From Bacillus safensis (GTDB taxonomy: Bacteria; Bacillota; Bacilli; Bacillales; Bacillaceae): a stretch of DNA of 64,000 nt. Under the pieces are notes generated by a model. That model saw only the letters and a program-made list of their open reading frames with translations, was not told the origin of the DNA and did not search any database. Location of the stretch: assembly GCA_030159235.1 (NCBI GenBank), contig BSBG01000001.1:310001-374000 (forward strand), in the 5' to 3' direction. Positions 34,736 to 43,368 of this stretch are shown one piece after another. The position numbers and the translations under genes are program-made. Each line of letters begins with the position of its first letter. The first letter of the stretch is position 1.

Positions 34736-35867
34736 GTACATGTTGACGCTGCTCATGTGTGTTTCCCTCATTTTCATGCCAGGCTGCTGGGATCAAAACC
34801 TATTAAAAGATATCTCTCTTGTTTTAACTTCAGCCGTTGATCAAGGAGAAGATGACAATGCTAAATACTCGATTACCTATCGAAAGGTGCAGCAGTCTCA
34901 AAGTATGCAGCAAGGGAATACCGGCAGCTATTTAACCACTGTCCTCACAACCGAAGCACCTACTTTAAGAAAAGCAAGAAGTAATTTTAGCCGGAGTGTA
35001 GACCAAAAAATTGATATGTCAAAAATGCGGGTGATGCTGATCGGTGACGATTTTGCCAAGCAGCGGATGCTCCCTTACTTAGATATGTTTTATCGCGATC
35101 CGAAAAGCCCTTTGCTTGCAAACTTGGCGGTGGTGCAAGGGGGAAACTGTGTGGAATTGATCAATCAGTTACTCAAAGAAAAACTCATTGTAAGCGACTA
35201 TTTAAACAACCTGATCACTTCTGCAGCACGCTCCTCACAAGTTTCACCTAAGAACATCCAAAATGTCCGCTCCAAAATGCTGCAAACCGGTGAGGACTTT
35301 ACACTGCCGTTGCTTTACTACGATAAATCAAAAAAGTTAACAAGTGTGAGAGGGGTTGCCTTATTTGATAATGAGAAAAAGAAAGGTGAACTGTATGCTC
35401 AGGATGCCATCTTGCTCACCGTCATGGATGGGAAAATGGGCAATTATGCAAACTTCACTAAAAAAGTAAGAAATGATATGAAATCAAAGGAGAACAATTA
35501 CATCACCATTCAAGTAACCGATTCAAAGAGAGACATCAAAATCGTCAATCCTGATCACCGAAACGTAACCTTCTCTCTTGAGTTTGAATTCAATACCTCT
35601 GTTCTTGAATATCCGAAAGATAATTTAGATACAGACAAGAAAATTGAAATGTTAAATAAAAGGCTGTCAGCTATTTTGACAAAAGACGCTGAAAAAATCA
35701 TTACAGCCCTGCAAGAGGCGAATTCTGACGTTCTCAGCCTTGGCAGAAAATATCGAGTAAGACACTATGATGAATATATGAAAATGAACTGGGTCACCGA
35801 TTATCCAAGTGTGAAAATCATTCCAAAAGTGAAAGTGAACATTACACAAACAGGTATTATTAGTTAA
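34725..35867 (+). CDS. Spore germinant receptor lipoprotein subunit C, second operon
   Basis: 380-residue GerAC-family lipoprotein with lipobox FMPGC (C21 lipidated) and the following WDQNLLKDISLVLTSAVDQ. Downstream landmarks include MSKMRVMLIGDDFAKQ and the C-terminal MKMNWVTDYPSVKIIPKVKV. It would sit on the outer leaflet of the inner spore membrane. Its start overlaps the B-subunit gene by 11 bp with an AAGGTG ribosome binding site. It ends the operon; a T-rich hairpin follows. Confidence 0.88.
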   Translation: MHHRYMLTLLMCVSLIFMPGCWDQNLLKDISLVLTSAVDQGEDDNAKYSITYRKVQQSQSMQQGNTGSYLTTVLTTEAPTLRKARSNFSRSVDQKIDMSKMRVMLIGDDFAKQRMLPYLDMFYRDPKSPLLANLAVVQGGNCVELINQLLKEKLIVSDYLNNLITSAARSSQVSPKNIQNVRSKMLQTGEDFTLPLLYYDKSKKLTSVRGVALFDNEKKKGELYAQDAILLTVMDGKMGNYANFTKKVRNDMKSKENNYITIQVTDSKRDIKIVNPDHRNVTFSLEFEFNTSVLEYPKDNLDTDKKIEMLNKRLSAILTKDAEKIITALQEANSDVLSLGRKYRVRHYDEYMKMNWVTDYPSVKIIPKVKVNITQTGIIS

Positions 35868-35870
35868 GAA

Positions 35871-35912
35871 AAGGAAGAAACCATCTTTCTTTTCTTTTTT
35901 TATTTTTTTTAG
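35871..35912 (+). terminator. Terminator of the second ger operon
   Basis: A/G-rich arm AAAAGGAAGAAA pairs with TTTCTTTTCTTTT, followed by a long T-rich tract. The stem is AT-rich, so efficiency is uncertain. Confidence 0.6.
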
Positions 35913-35913
35913 A

Positions 35914-35961
35914 TTGTCATTTCGATGCATTCGTGATAATCTATGTGTGTAAACGGTTACA
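35914..35961 (+). promoter_or_regulatory. rbs operon promoter and cre/RbsR operator
   Basis: -35 TTGTCA (35914-35919), 17-bp spacer, -10 TAATCT (35937-35942). The palindrome TGTAAACGGTTACA (35948-35961) follows by 5 bp and covers the start site. It fits both the cre consensus and a LacI-type RbsR operator; the two proteins have related sites. Confidence 0.85.
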
Positions 35962-35984
35962 CATTCATGAAGGGAGGCTCTCCA

Positions 35985-36971
35985 TTGGCTACAATTAAAG
36001 ATGTTGCAAAAGCTGCACAAGTGTCTGTTGCCACTGTTTCACGCGTGCTCAATGATACCGGCTATGTCCATTCAGATACGAAAACCCGTGTGACACAAGC
36101 GATGCAGGAGCTGAACTACTTTCCCAATGAAGTCGCTAGATCCCTTTTCAAAAGAGAATCCCGCTTAATCGGTTTGATCTTGCCTGATATCACAAATCCC
36201 TTCTTCCCTCAGCTGGCTAGAGGCGTTGAGGATGAGATTCATGCGCACGGTTTTCGGTTATTATTTGGGAACAGTGATGAAGACCGTGAGAAGGAAATGG
36301 CTTACTTACAAACCTTTAAACAAAATCAAGTGGTCGGTGTCATCGCGGTCACAAATTTACCTGAATCAGATATATACAATGATGATGATCTACCTGTTGT
36401 GTTCTTAGATCGAATGGTTCCACATGCACCTTCTGTCTTTGCAGATGCTGCAGCTGGCGGGAAAATGGCCGCTATGGAATTAATCAACCGCGGCAGCCGT
36501 CAGATCACATTGCTGAAAGGACCTGCACACCTGCAAACAGCGAGGCAGAGATTCAAAGGCGCACTCGACGTTCTCACGGAAACAGGTGTCGATTTTCATG
36601 TGATGTCTAATGCTTCATTTTCCTTTCAAGAAGCCCGAAAAAGCGCCAAAGCCCTTTTTCAGCTGTATCCTGAAACAGATGGTATCATTGCGAGCAATGA
36701 CATCGTTGCAACAGCAGTTATACACGAAGCGCTTCGGACTGGAAAAACCATTCCTGGAGACGTTCAAATCATTGGATTTGATGATATTCCGCAAAGTGAG
36801 TTGCTCTTCCCTTCCTTATCGACCATTAGGCAGCCCGCCTATGATATGGGAAAAGAAGCGGCACAGCTGTTAATCAAAGCGATTCAGAAACAACCGATAG
36901 ATCAATCAGTTATCCAAATGCCCGTCTCTTTTATTGAACGAGAGACCACAAGAAAGGTGGATTCACAATGA
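35985..36971 (+). CDS. rbsR: Ribose operon repressor RbsR (LacI family)
   Basis: LacI-type repressor of the ribose operon, about 328 residues. Helix-turn-helix ATIKDVAKAAQVSVATVSRVLND, hinge YFPNEVARSLFKRESRLIG and a ribose-binding-protein-like sensor domain ending in PVSFIERETTRK. Start decision: the TTG at 35985 is 7 nt after GAAGGGAGG and gives the standard N-terminus (ATIKDV); the ATG at 35943 would lie between the promoter and operator, before the ribosome binding site, and is rejected. Its stop overlaps rbsK (ATGA). First gene of rbsRKDACB. Confidence 0.93.
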   Translation: MATIKDVAKAAQVSVATVSRVLNDTGYVHSDTKTRVTQAMQELNYFPNEVARSLFKRESRLIGLILPDITNPFFPQLARGVEDEIHAHGFRLLFGNSDEDREKEMAYLQTFKQNQVVGVIAVTNLPESDIYNDDDLPVVFLDRMVPHAPSVFADAAAGGKMAAMELINRGSRQITLLKGPAHLQTARQRFKGALDVLTETGVDFHVMSNASFSFQEARKSAKALFQLYPETDGIIASNDIVATAVIHEALRTGKTIPGDVQIIGFDDIPQSELLFPSLSTIRQPAYDMGKEAAQLLIKAIQKQPIDQSVIQMPVSFIERETTRKVDSQ

Positions 36972-37846
36972 GTCATATTGTCGTAGTAGGAAGCTGTTCA
37001 ATGGATTTAGTCGTCACATCAGATAAACGGCCAAATGCCGGTGAAACGGTTTTGGGAAAATCTTTTAAAACCGTCCCCGGCGGAAAAGGAGCCAATCAAG
37101 CAGTCGCAAGTGCCAGACTCGGTGCAGATGTATACATGGTCGGCCGAGTTGGTGATGACACTTATGGTCAGGATATTCTGAGCAATTTACAAGCACAGGG
37201 TGTCCGCACCACTTATATGAAACCGGTTACCGAAATGGAGAGCGGCACAGCTCATATCATTTTAGCAGAGGGTGATAACAGCATTGTTGTGGTCAAAGGG
37301 GCAAATGACGAGGTCACTCCTGACTATGTCAGTGATGCTCTTTCTACGATTGATCATATTGGGATGGTTCTCATCCAGCAGGAAATACCTGAAGAAACGG
37401 TCGAAGCTGTCTGCGCGATTTGCAGTGAAAAAGAAATCCCTGTGATTTTAAACCCTGCACCAGCACGCAAAGTATCGCATCAAGTTTTAGAGCAGGCTGC
37501 CTACATCACGCCGAATGAGCACGAAGCTGTTCTCATCTTTGATGGTCTCCCAATCGAAGACGCCTTGCGTCAATACCCTAACAAATTACTGATCACAGAA
37601 GGGAAAAATGGCGTTCGATATTTTGACGGGTCGAAAGAAGTGTTGGTTCCAGGCGTTCCTGTCGAAGCAATCGATACAACAGGCGCTGGCGATACCTTTA
37701 ACGGAGCCTTCGCTGTTGCCCTAACAGAAGGCAAATCTCTCTATGACGCACTTACCTTTGCCAACCTTGCAGCATCAATGTCTGTCACAAAATTCGGCGC
37801 ACAAGGCGGCATGCCAACAAGAGAAGAATTGGAGAAAAAGAAATGA
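36968..37846 (+). CDS. rbsK: Ribokinase RbsK
   Basis: PfkB-family kinase that phosphorylates ribose at O5 after uptake. 292 residues. N-terminal ribokinase signature SVGSCSMDL-like VVGSCSMDLVV, the substrate loop PGGKGANQAVASARLGADV (about 37-55), and the ATP/anion-hole motif IDTTGAGDTFNGAFAVAL with the catalytic Asp. The start codon overlaps the rbsR stop by 4 bp, and the stop overlaps rbsD by 4 bp, so expression is coupled through the operon. Confidence 0.96.
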   Translation: MSHIVVVGSCSMDLVVTSDKRPNAGETVLGKSFKTVPGGKGANQAVASARLGADVYMVGRVGDDTYGQDILSNLQAQGVRTTYMKPVTEMESGTAHIILAEGDNSIVVVKGANDEVTPDYVSDALSTIDHIGMVLIQQEIPEETVEAVCAICSEKEIPVILNPAPARKVSHQVLEQAAYITPNEHEAVLIFDGLPIEDALRQYPNKLLITEGKNGVRYFDGSKEVLVPGVPVEAIDTTGAGDTFNGAFAVALTEGKSLYDALTFANLAASMSVTKFGAQGGMPTREELEKKK

Positions 37847-38235
37847 AAAAAAACGGCATCCTAAACAGCCACATCGCCAAAGTGCTTGCTGACCTTGGCC
37901 ACACGGATACAATCGTCATCGCAGATTGCGGTCTCCCTATTCCAGAAGGTCCAGTGAAAATCGATCTGGCGTTATCGATCGGCACACCGTCCTTTCAGGA
38001 GGTCACCACCCTCCTTCTTCAGGAAATGGCTGTTGAAAACATTACTGTGGCTAGTGAAATCAAAGAAGCCAATGAGCGAGATCATCTTTTTCTAAAAAGA
38101 GCGTTCTCAACACCATTACATGATGTAGACCACGAGACGTTCAAAGACATGACCAAACAGGCAAAAGCAGTTATTCGAACGGGTGAAGCCACCCCTTATG
38201 CAAACTGCATTCTTCATGCCGGTGTCATCTTTTAA
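37843..38235 (+). CDS. rbsD: D-ribose pyranase RbsD
   Basis: Mutarotase that converts beta-ribopyranose to the furanose form used by ribokinase. 130 residues, the usual size. Conserved landmarks: KVLADLGHTDTIVIADCGLPIP with the active-site His and Asp, and the C-terminal RTGEATPYANCILHAGV with the Tyr and Asn of the substrate site. Overlaps rbsK by 4 bp. Confidence 0.95.
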   Translation: MKKNGILNSHIAKVLADLGHTDTIVIADCGLPIPEGPVKIDLALSIGTPSFQEVTTLLLQEMAVENITVASEIKEANERDHLFLKRAFSTPLHDVDHETFKDMTKQAKAVIRTGEATPYANCILHAGVIF

Positions 38236-38250
38236 AAGGAGGAACCAGAT

Positions 38251-39732
38251 ATGAACATTGAGATGCATAACATCCATAAGGCTTTTGGAAAAAACACCGT
38301 TCTCTCCGGGGTCTCCTTTGACCTCGTTGCTGGTGAAGTTCACGCACTTATGGGTGAGAATGGAGCAGGAAAATCAACTTTAATGAACCTGCTCACAGGT
38401 CTTTATTCATTAGATCAAGGGTCGATTCAAATCGACGGAAAAGAAACCGCTTTCAAGAATCCGAAGGAAGCGGAACAGCATGGCATCGCCTTCATTCACC
38501 AAGAGCTTAACATTTGGCCGGATATGACCGTCTTGGAAAACCTATTCATCGGAAAAGAAATGTATACAAAGCTTGGACTGCTAGACACAAAGAAAATGAA
38601 GATCCTCGCCCAAGCGCAGCTGGACCGATTGTCTGTGAATCTCTCGCTTGATCAAGAGGCCGGCAGCTGTTCTGTTGGACAAAAACAGATGATTGAGATT
38701 GCAAAGGCATTAATGACCGATGCGAAGGTCATCATCATGGATGAGCCGACAGCCGCTCTAACGGAACGTGAAATTGAAAAGCTCTTCCAAGTCATCGAAT
38801 CTCTCAAAAAAGAAGGCGTTTCCATCGTCTATATTTCTCACCGTATGGAGGAAATCTTTGCAATCTGTGACCGGATTACGATTATGCGTGATGGGAAAAC
38901 AGTCGATACGAAAGCCATACCTGAAACGAATTTTCATGAAGTCGTTAAAAAAATGGTCGGCCGAGAATTGACAGATCGATACCCTGAGCGAACGCCTTCT
39001 ACAGGAGAGATTGTCCTTGAGGTGAAGCAAGCGACGAGAAAAGGACAGTTTCAAGATATCAGCTTCTCAGTCAAAGCTGGAGAAATCGTCGGTGTTGCAG
39101 GCTTAATGGGTGCTGGCCGGACCGAAATGATGCGGTCTCTGTTTGGTCTCGATCCTCTTGACCAAGGAGAAATCTGGGTGCACGGAAAAAAGGCTGTCAT
39201 TAAAAAACCAAGTGATGCCGTCAAGCTCGGCATCGGCTTTATCACAGAGGATCGCAAGGATGAAGGACTGATGCTTGATGCATCCATCCGAGAAAACATT
39301 GGTTTACCAAACTTAAAGAGCTTCTCTCCAAAGGGACTGATTGATAAGAAAACCGAACAGGATTTTGTTGATCTGCTCATCAAAAGACTGACGATTAAAA
39401 CGGCTTCCTCTGACATTTCTGCCCGAAGTCTCTCAGGTGGAAATCAGCAAAAAGTCGTCATCGCCAAATGGATCGGCATACAGCCTAAGGTGTTGATTTT
39501 AGATGAACCGACACGAGGTGTCGACGTCGGAGCGAAACGAGAAATCTACCAATTAATGAATGAACTGACCGATCGAGGTGTTGCCATTTTAATGGTCTCC
39601 TCTGAACTCCCAGAAGTTCTAGGCATGAGCGATCGAGTTCTCGTCATTCATGAAGGAACCATTAGCGGAGAATTAGACAAAACAGAAGCTACACAGGAAC
39701 GAATCATGACACTAGCTACAGGAGGGAAGTAA
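38251..39732 (+). CDS. rbsA: Ribose ABC transporter ATP-binding protein RbsA
   Basis: CUT2-type tandem ATPase of 493 residues that energises ribose uptake. The first nucleotide-binding domain has Walker [10 protein letters not shown] (about residues 36-44), signature [13 protein letters not shown] and Walker [12 protein letters not shown]. The second domain has the altered Walker [10 protein letters not shown] and signature [15 protein letters not shown] with [13 protein letters not shown], as expected for CUT2 ATPases in which the halves are not equivalent. An AAAAGGAGG ribosome binding site precedes it. Works with RbsC and RbsB. Confidence 0.96.
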   Translation: MNIEMHNIHKAFGKNTVLSGVSFDLVAGEVHALMGENGAGKSTLMNLLTGLYSLDQGSIQIDGKETAFKNPKEAEQHGIAFIHQELNIWPDMTVLENLFIGKEMYTKLGLLDTKKMKILAQAQLDRLSVNLSLDQEAGSCSVGQKQMIEIAKALMTDAKVIIMDEPTAALTEREIEKLFQVIESLKKEGVSIVYISHRMEEIFAICDRITIMRDGKTVDTKAIPETNFHEVVKKMVGRELTDRYPERTPSTGEIVLEVKQATRKGQFQDISFSVKAGEIVGVAGLMGAGRTEMMRSLFGLDPLDQGEIWVHGKKAVIKKPSDAVKLGIGFITEDRKDEGLMLDASIRENIGLPNLKSFSPKGLIDKKTEQDFVDLLIKRLTIKTASSDISARSLSGGNQQKVVIAKWIGIQPKVLILDEPTRGVDVGAKREIYQLMNELTDRGVAILMVSSELPEVLGMSDRVLVIHEGTISGELDKTEATQERIMTLATGGK

Positions 39733-39733
39733 C

Positions 39734-40687
39734 ATGAAACCACTTACTTCAAATGGACGATTTGACCACATCATGCAAAAGCTTGGGCCATTCTTAGGAC
39801 TCATCATCCTTGTCGCCATTGTTTCTATTTTAAACCCAGCCTTTTTAGAGCCATTAAACATTTTAAACTTACTGAGACAAATCTCCATTAATGCCCTCAT
39901 AGCCTTTGGGATGACGTTTGTTATTTTAACTGGAGGCATTGATTTATCTGTCGGGGCCATTCTAGCACTATCCAGTGCACTGACTGCCGGCTTTATCGTT
40001 TCTGGCCTGGACCCGATTTTAGCCATTATCGTCGGCTGTATCATCGGTGCCGTTCTTGGGATGATCAACGGTCTTTTAATCACAAAAGGAAAAATGGCTC
40101 CTTTTATCGCAACACTTGCTACGATGACCATTTTCAGAGGATTGACACTCGTTTATACAGACGGAAACCCGATTACTGGACTTGGCTCTAACTATGCATT
40201 CCAATTATTCGGCCGCGGATATTTCTTAGGTATTCCTGTTCCAGCAATCACAATGCTTCTCACCTTTATCGTACTTTGGGTGCTACTTCATAAAACGCCT
40301 TTCGGCAGGAGAACATATGCGATTGGCGGGAATGAAAAAGCTGCACTTATTTCAGGAATAAAAGTACCGCGCGTAAAAATTATGATCTATTCATTAGCAG
40401 GCTTCATGTCTGCCTTAGCAGGTGCAATCTTAACATCTCGTCTAAACTCAGCCCAGCCAACAGCTGGTACGTCCTACGAACTTGATGCAATTGCTGCCGT
40501 CGTACTTGGCGGGACAAGCCTTTCCGGCGGAAGAGGACGAATTGTCGGCACACTGATCGGGGTGCTCATCATCGGTGTCCTGAACAATGGTATGAACTTA
40601 CTTGGTGTTTCATCATTCTATCAATCTGTTGTAAAAGGGATTGTCATCTTAATTGCAGTCCTTTTAGACAGAAAGAAATCTGCTTAA
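39734..40687 (+). CDS. rbsC: Ribose ABC transporter permease RbsC
   Basis: CUT2 membrane permease of 317 residues with eight to ten predicted spans. Motifs: AFGMTFVILTGGIDLSVGAILALSSALTAG, ATLATMTIFRGLTLVYTDG, RRTYAIGGNEKAALISGI and AAVVLGGTSLSGGRGRIVGTLIGVL. It starts 1 bp after the rbsA stop with a GGAGGGAAG site inside rbsA. Forms the homodimeric channel for ribose. Confidence 0.96.
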   Translation: MKPLTSNGRFDHIMQKLGPFLGLIILVAIVSILNPAFLEPLNILNLLRQISINALIAFGMTFVILTGGIDLSVGAILALSSALTAGFIVSGLDPILAIIVGCIIGAVLGMINGLLITKGKMAPFIATLATMTIFRGLTLVYTDGNPITGLGSNYAFQLFGRGYFLGIPVPAITMLLTFIVLWVLLHKTPFGRRTYAIGGNEKAALISGIKVPRVKIMIYSLAGFMSALAGAILTSRLNSAQPTAGTSYELDAIAAVVLGGTSLSGGRGRIVGTLIGVLIIGVLNNGMNLLGVSSFYQSVVKGIVILIAVLLDRKKSA

Positions 40688-40700
40688 GGAGGCAGCTGCT

Positions 40701-41618
40701 ATGAAAAAATATCTTATTCTCATCCTGACTCTCTCATTGTTCATGCTTTCTGCCTGCTCACTTGAACCGCCAGAGTGGGCCAAGTCATCAAAGGATGGCA
40801 AGAAAAAAGACATCAAAATCGGGCTGTCGATCTCGACGTTAAATAACCCATTCTTCGTTTCTCTGAAAAACGGCGTGACAAAAGAAGCGAAAAAGCTAGG
40901 CATTGAAGTCGTGATCGCAGATGCACAAAATGATTCAGCTAAACAAACAAGTGATGTAGAAGACCTCATTCAGCAAGGTGTCGACGCATTGCTCATCAAC
41001 CCAGCGGATTCATCTGCCATTTCAACCGCTGTCGAATCAGCGAATGCTTCAGATATACCTGTCATCACATTAGACCGCTCATCCGAAAGTGGAAAGGTAG
41101 AAGCCCTTGTCGCCTCAGATAACGTCAAAGGCGGAGAAATGGCAGCTAACTTCATCATCGATCAGGTTGGTAAAGGAGCAAAGGTCGCTGAACTAGAAGG
41201 TGTACCAGGCGCTTCCGCGACACGTGAGCGCGGAAAAGGATTCCATCAAATGGCGGATCAAGATCTAAAAGTGACAGCCAAACAAGCTGCTGACTTCGAC
41301 CGGACAAAAGGGCTGAATGTCATGGAAAACCTCCTTCAAGGAAACCCTGACATCAAAGCCGTTTTTGCCCACAATGATGAAATGGCACTTGGCGCGCTAG
41401 AGGCGATTCAAAGCTCAGGGAAAGACATTCTCGTCGTTGGCTTTGATGGAAACGAAGATGCACTCAGCTCAATCAAAGCAGGAAAGCTCTCCGCAACGGT
41501 TGCGCAGCAGCCAGAGCTGATCGGTCAGCTGGCAGTCGGCGCTGCAAACGACGTATTAAAAGGGAAAAAAGTACAAAAGAACATCGCAGCTCCACTAAAA
41601 CTAGAACAAAAGAAATAA
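40701..41618 (+). CDS. rbsB: D-ribose-binding lipoprotein RbsB
   Basis: Extracellular ribose-binding protein of the importer, 305 residues. Signal peptide with lipobox LSAC (C19 lipidated). The mature domain is a type I periplasmic-binding fold: IGLSISTLNNPFFVSLKNGVTKEA, DLIQQGVDALLINPADS, ITLDRSS, VFAHNDEMALGALEA and VGFDGNEDALSSIKAG. Last gene of the rbs operon, ended by a strong bidirectional terminator. Confidence 0.96.
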   Translation: MKKYLILILTLSLFMLSACSLEPPEWAKSSKDGKKKDIKIGLSISTLNNPFFVSLKNGVTKEAKKLGIEVVIADAQNDSAKQTSDVEDLIQQGVDALLINPADSSAISTAVESANASDIPVITLDRSSESGKVEALVASDNVKGGEMAANFIIDQVGKGAKVAELEGVPGASATRERGKGFHQMADQDLKVTAKQAADFDRTKGLNVMENLLQGNPDIKAVFAHNDEMALGALEAIQSSGKDILVVGFDGNEDALSSIKAGKLSATVAQQPELIGQLAVGAANDVLKGKKVQKNIAAPLKLEQKK

Positions 41619-41622
41619 ACAG

Positions 41623-41650
41623 AAACCCCCGATTTCCCTCGGGGGTTTTC
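41623..41650. terminator. Bidirectional terminator, rbsB / ywrF
   Basis: Stem AAACCCCCGA/TCGGGGGTTT followed by TTTTCC on plus; it also serves the convergent ywrF gene. Confidence 0.88.
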
Positions 41651-41653
41651 CTA

Positions 41654-42271
41654 TTATTCTGGTCTTTTCAGCACAAAAGGCGTGCCTAAATGGGCATAAT
41701 CATTTCCGGCTAAACGCGCGACTGGCTTCAGTTCATTCGTAAAAACATAGCCTTTTTCCGCATCATAAACTGACTCATCTAAATGTGCACATACAACCCG
41801 GCCAATGATATGATCGACCGTGATTTCTCCTTCATCATTTCGAAAGGTGAGATGCTTTTCCAACTGACATTCAAAACGAATGCGCGCTTCCTTGATCCCC
41901 GGGACTGAAACGACATGGCTTTTTACTTGATGAAGACCGGTACGATCCAGCTCACTTTCCTCCTGCGGTAGCGTAGCAGCCGTTTGATTAATATCTTCGA
42001 TCATGCCTTCATCACTTACATGAACAACAAACTCTTTCCTGTCGATAATATGCTGCGCTGTATCTTTCATCTGACCTTCTCGTCGTCCGATAGAAACCGC
42101 AATAAGCGGCGGTTGTCCGCTGATGACATTAAAAAAACTAAACGGTGCGGCATTGACAACATGTTCGTTAGATAGACTTGTAATAAACGCGATCGGTCGC
42201 GGGACGATAGAACCAGATAATACTTTATATGCCTCTTTTCGTGACAACTGATCCATTTGCAATGTAATCAA
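41654..42271 (-). CDS. ywrF: Flavin reductase-like protein YwrF
   Basis: Flavin reductase-like (FMN-binding split-barrel) protein of 205 residues. Family features: VLSGSIVPRPIAFITSL near the N-terminus, NAAPFSFFNVISGQPPLIAVSIG, a central acidic insertion, and FVLKRP at the end. Proteins of this group bind FMN; the electron acceptor is unknown. Start is TTG at 42271, 10 nt after AAAGGAGG. It lies between rbsB and alsR as in B. subtilis, with no obvious functional link to either. Confidence 0.85.
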   Translation of the reverse strand: MITLQMDQLSRKEAYKVLSGSIVPRPIAFITSLSNEHVVNAAPFSFFNVISGQPPLIAVSIGRREGQMKDTAQHIIDRKEFVVHVSDEGMIEDINQTAATLPQEESELDRTGLHQVKSHVVSVPGIKEARIRFECQLEKHLTFRNDEGEITVDHIIGRVVCAHLDESVYDAEKGYVFTNELKPVARLAGNDYAHLGTPFVLKRPE

Positions 42272-42330
42272 TTCAGGTACGCCTCCTTTGAATGTAACGA
42301 CATCATACCATACCCCTTTCCCTTTACACC

Positions 42331-43218
42331 TTATTCCGGCTCAGTGCGATGCAGGATATGGTGGACAAGATGAAATAAAGCAGGATTATGATTTTCTCGT
42401 CTATAGGAAATGGTCCATTCCGCCAGAAGCTGTTCATCCTCAATGGACCGATACACAACATCCAGATTAAATAAACGCCGTGCTGATTTTGGAATGACCG
42501 CAATGCCGATCCCTGCTGTGACAAGGCCAATGACCATTTGATATTCCGCCGCTTCTTGCACAATATTTGGACAAAATCCGTACTTTTCACATAGCAGGAT
42601 AAAGTGCTGATAAAGGGACGGCCACGATTCCTTTGATAAAGAAATAATCGGTTCATGACGGATATCTTCAATCGTGACCGTCTCTTTTTTAGCCAATCGA
42701 TGATTGTTTGGAATCGCAAAAATACATTCACTTTGCTTCATCAAACGACTGACTAGTTCTTCGTGAGGCGATGTAGGATGTAAAAAACCGATATCAATTT
42801 CTCCTTTTAAAAGTGCTCCCAGCTGCTGAGGTACTGAAAGCTGCTTCAGCTCAATACTGACAGAGGGATACAGCTCTCTGAATTCACGTACAACGGGCGG
42901 CAGAATATCATACGTCGCAGTTCCAACAAAACCTATGATGATTTTCCCCAGCTCTCCCCTTGCTGTATGACGGGCATGATCAATGGCTTTATCAAGCTGT
43001 TGTAGCACTCCTCGAACCTCTTGTAAAAAGACCTTTCCAGCAGCTGTTAATTCGACCACTCGCTTCGACCGGTGAAATAAAGGAAAACCCAATTCTTCTT
43101 CAAACTGCTTAATTTGTTGACTAAGTGGCGGCTGTGTCATATTCAACCGTGCGGCTGCTCTGCCGAAATGCAGCTCCTCCGCTACTGTGACAAAGTACTG
43201 CAAATGTCTCAGTTCCAT
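42331..43218 (-). CDS. alsR: LysR-type activator AlsR of acetoin synthesis
   Basis: LysR-family regulator, 295 residues, which activates the divergent alsSD operon in response to acetate and low pH. The N-terminal winged helix is MELRHLQYFVTVAEELHFGRAAARL with NMTQPPLSQQIKQFEEELGFPLF, followed by a two-lobed effector domain (GKIIIGFVGTATYDILP, then IDIGFLHPTS). Start: the ATG at 43218 is preceded by AGGAG and matches the canonical LysR N-terminus; the longer frame to 43272 is rejected. Divergent from alsS with a 150-bp shared control region. Confidence 0.94.
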   Translation of the reverse strand: MELRHLQYFVTVAEELHFGRAAARLNMTQPPLSQQIKQFEEELGFPLFHRSKRVVELTAAGKVFLQEVRGVLQQLDKAIDHARHTARGELGKIIIGFVGTATYDILPPVVREFRELYPSVSIELKQLSVPQQLGALLKGEIDIGFLHPTSPHEELVSRLMKQSECIFAIPNNHRLAKKETVTIEDIRHEPIISLSKESWPSLYQHFILLCEKYGFCPNIVQEAAEYQMVIGLVTAGIGIAVIPKSARRLFNLDVVYRSIEDEQLLAEWTISYRRENHNPALFHLVHHILHRTEPE

Positions 43219-43275
43219 TCTTTCACTCCTCGCACACTTATTCGTGAAACATATTAAAACCACGTTAAACATATA

Positions 43276-43333
43276 TTGGAAAATTTATTTTGTGAAATGT
43301 ATAGTAAATCATATCATGAAAATATATTTTCAT
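43276..43333 (+). promoter_or_regulatory. alsS promoter and 18-bp palindrome
   Basis: -35 TTGGAA (43276-43281), 18-bp spacer, -10 TATAGT (43300-43305). A perfect palindrome ATGAAAATATATTTTCAT (43316-43333) lies at the expected start site, 35 bp before alsS. AlsR sites would be expected further upstream, so the palindrome may be for another regulator. Confidence 0.5.
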
Positions 43334-43368
43334 AAAAAATTTTACTTGCCGAAAGGAGTGTGGGGTAA

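Noticed and set aside
18123-35867. The two ger operons as a recent tandem duplication
   Set aside because: The subunits are clearly diverged, and 10 kb of unrelated conserved genes lie between them.
43285-43300. Rex operator upstream of alsS
   Set aside because: Only one half-site (TTGTGAAAT) is present; the other arm is missing.
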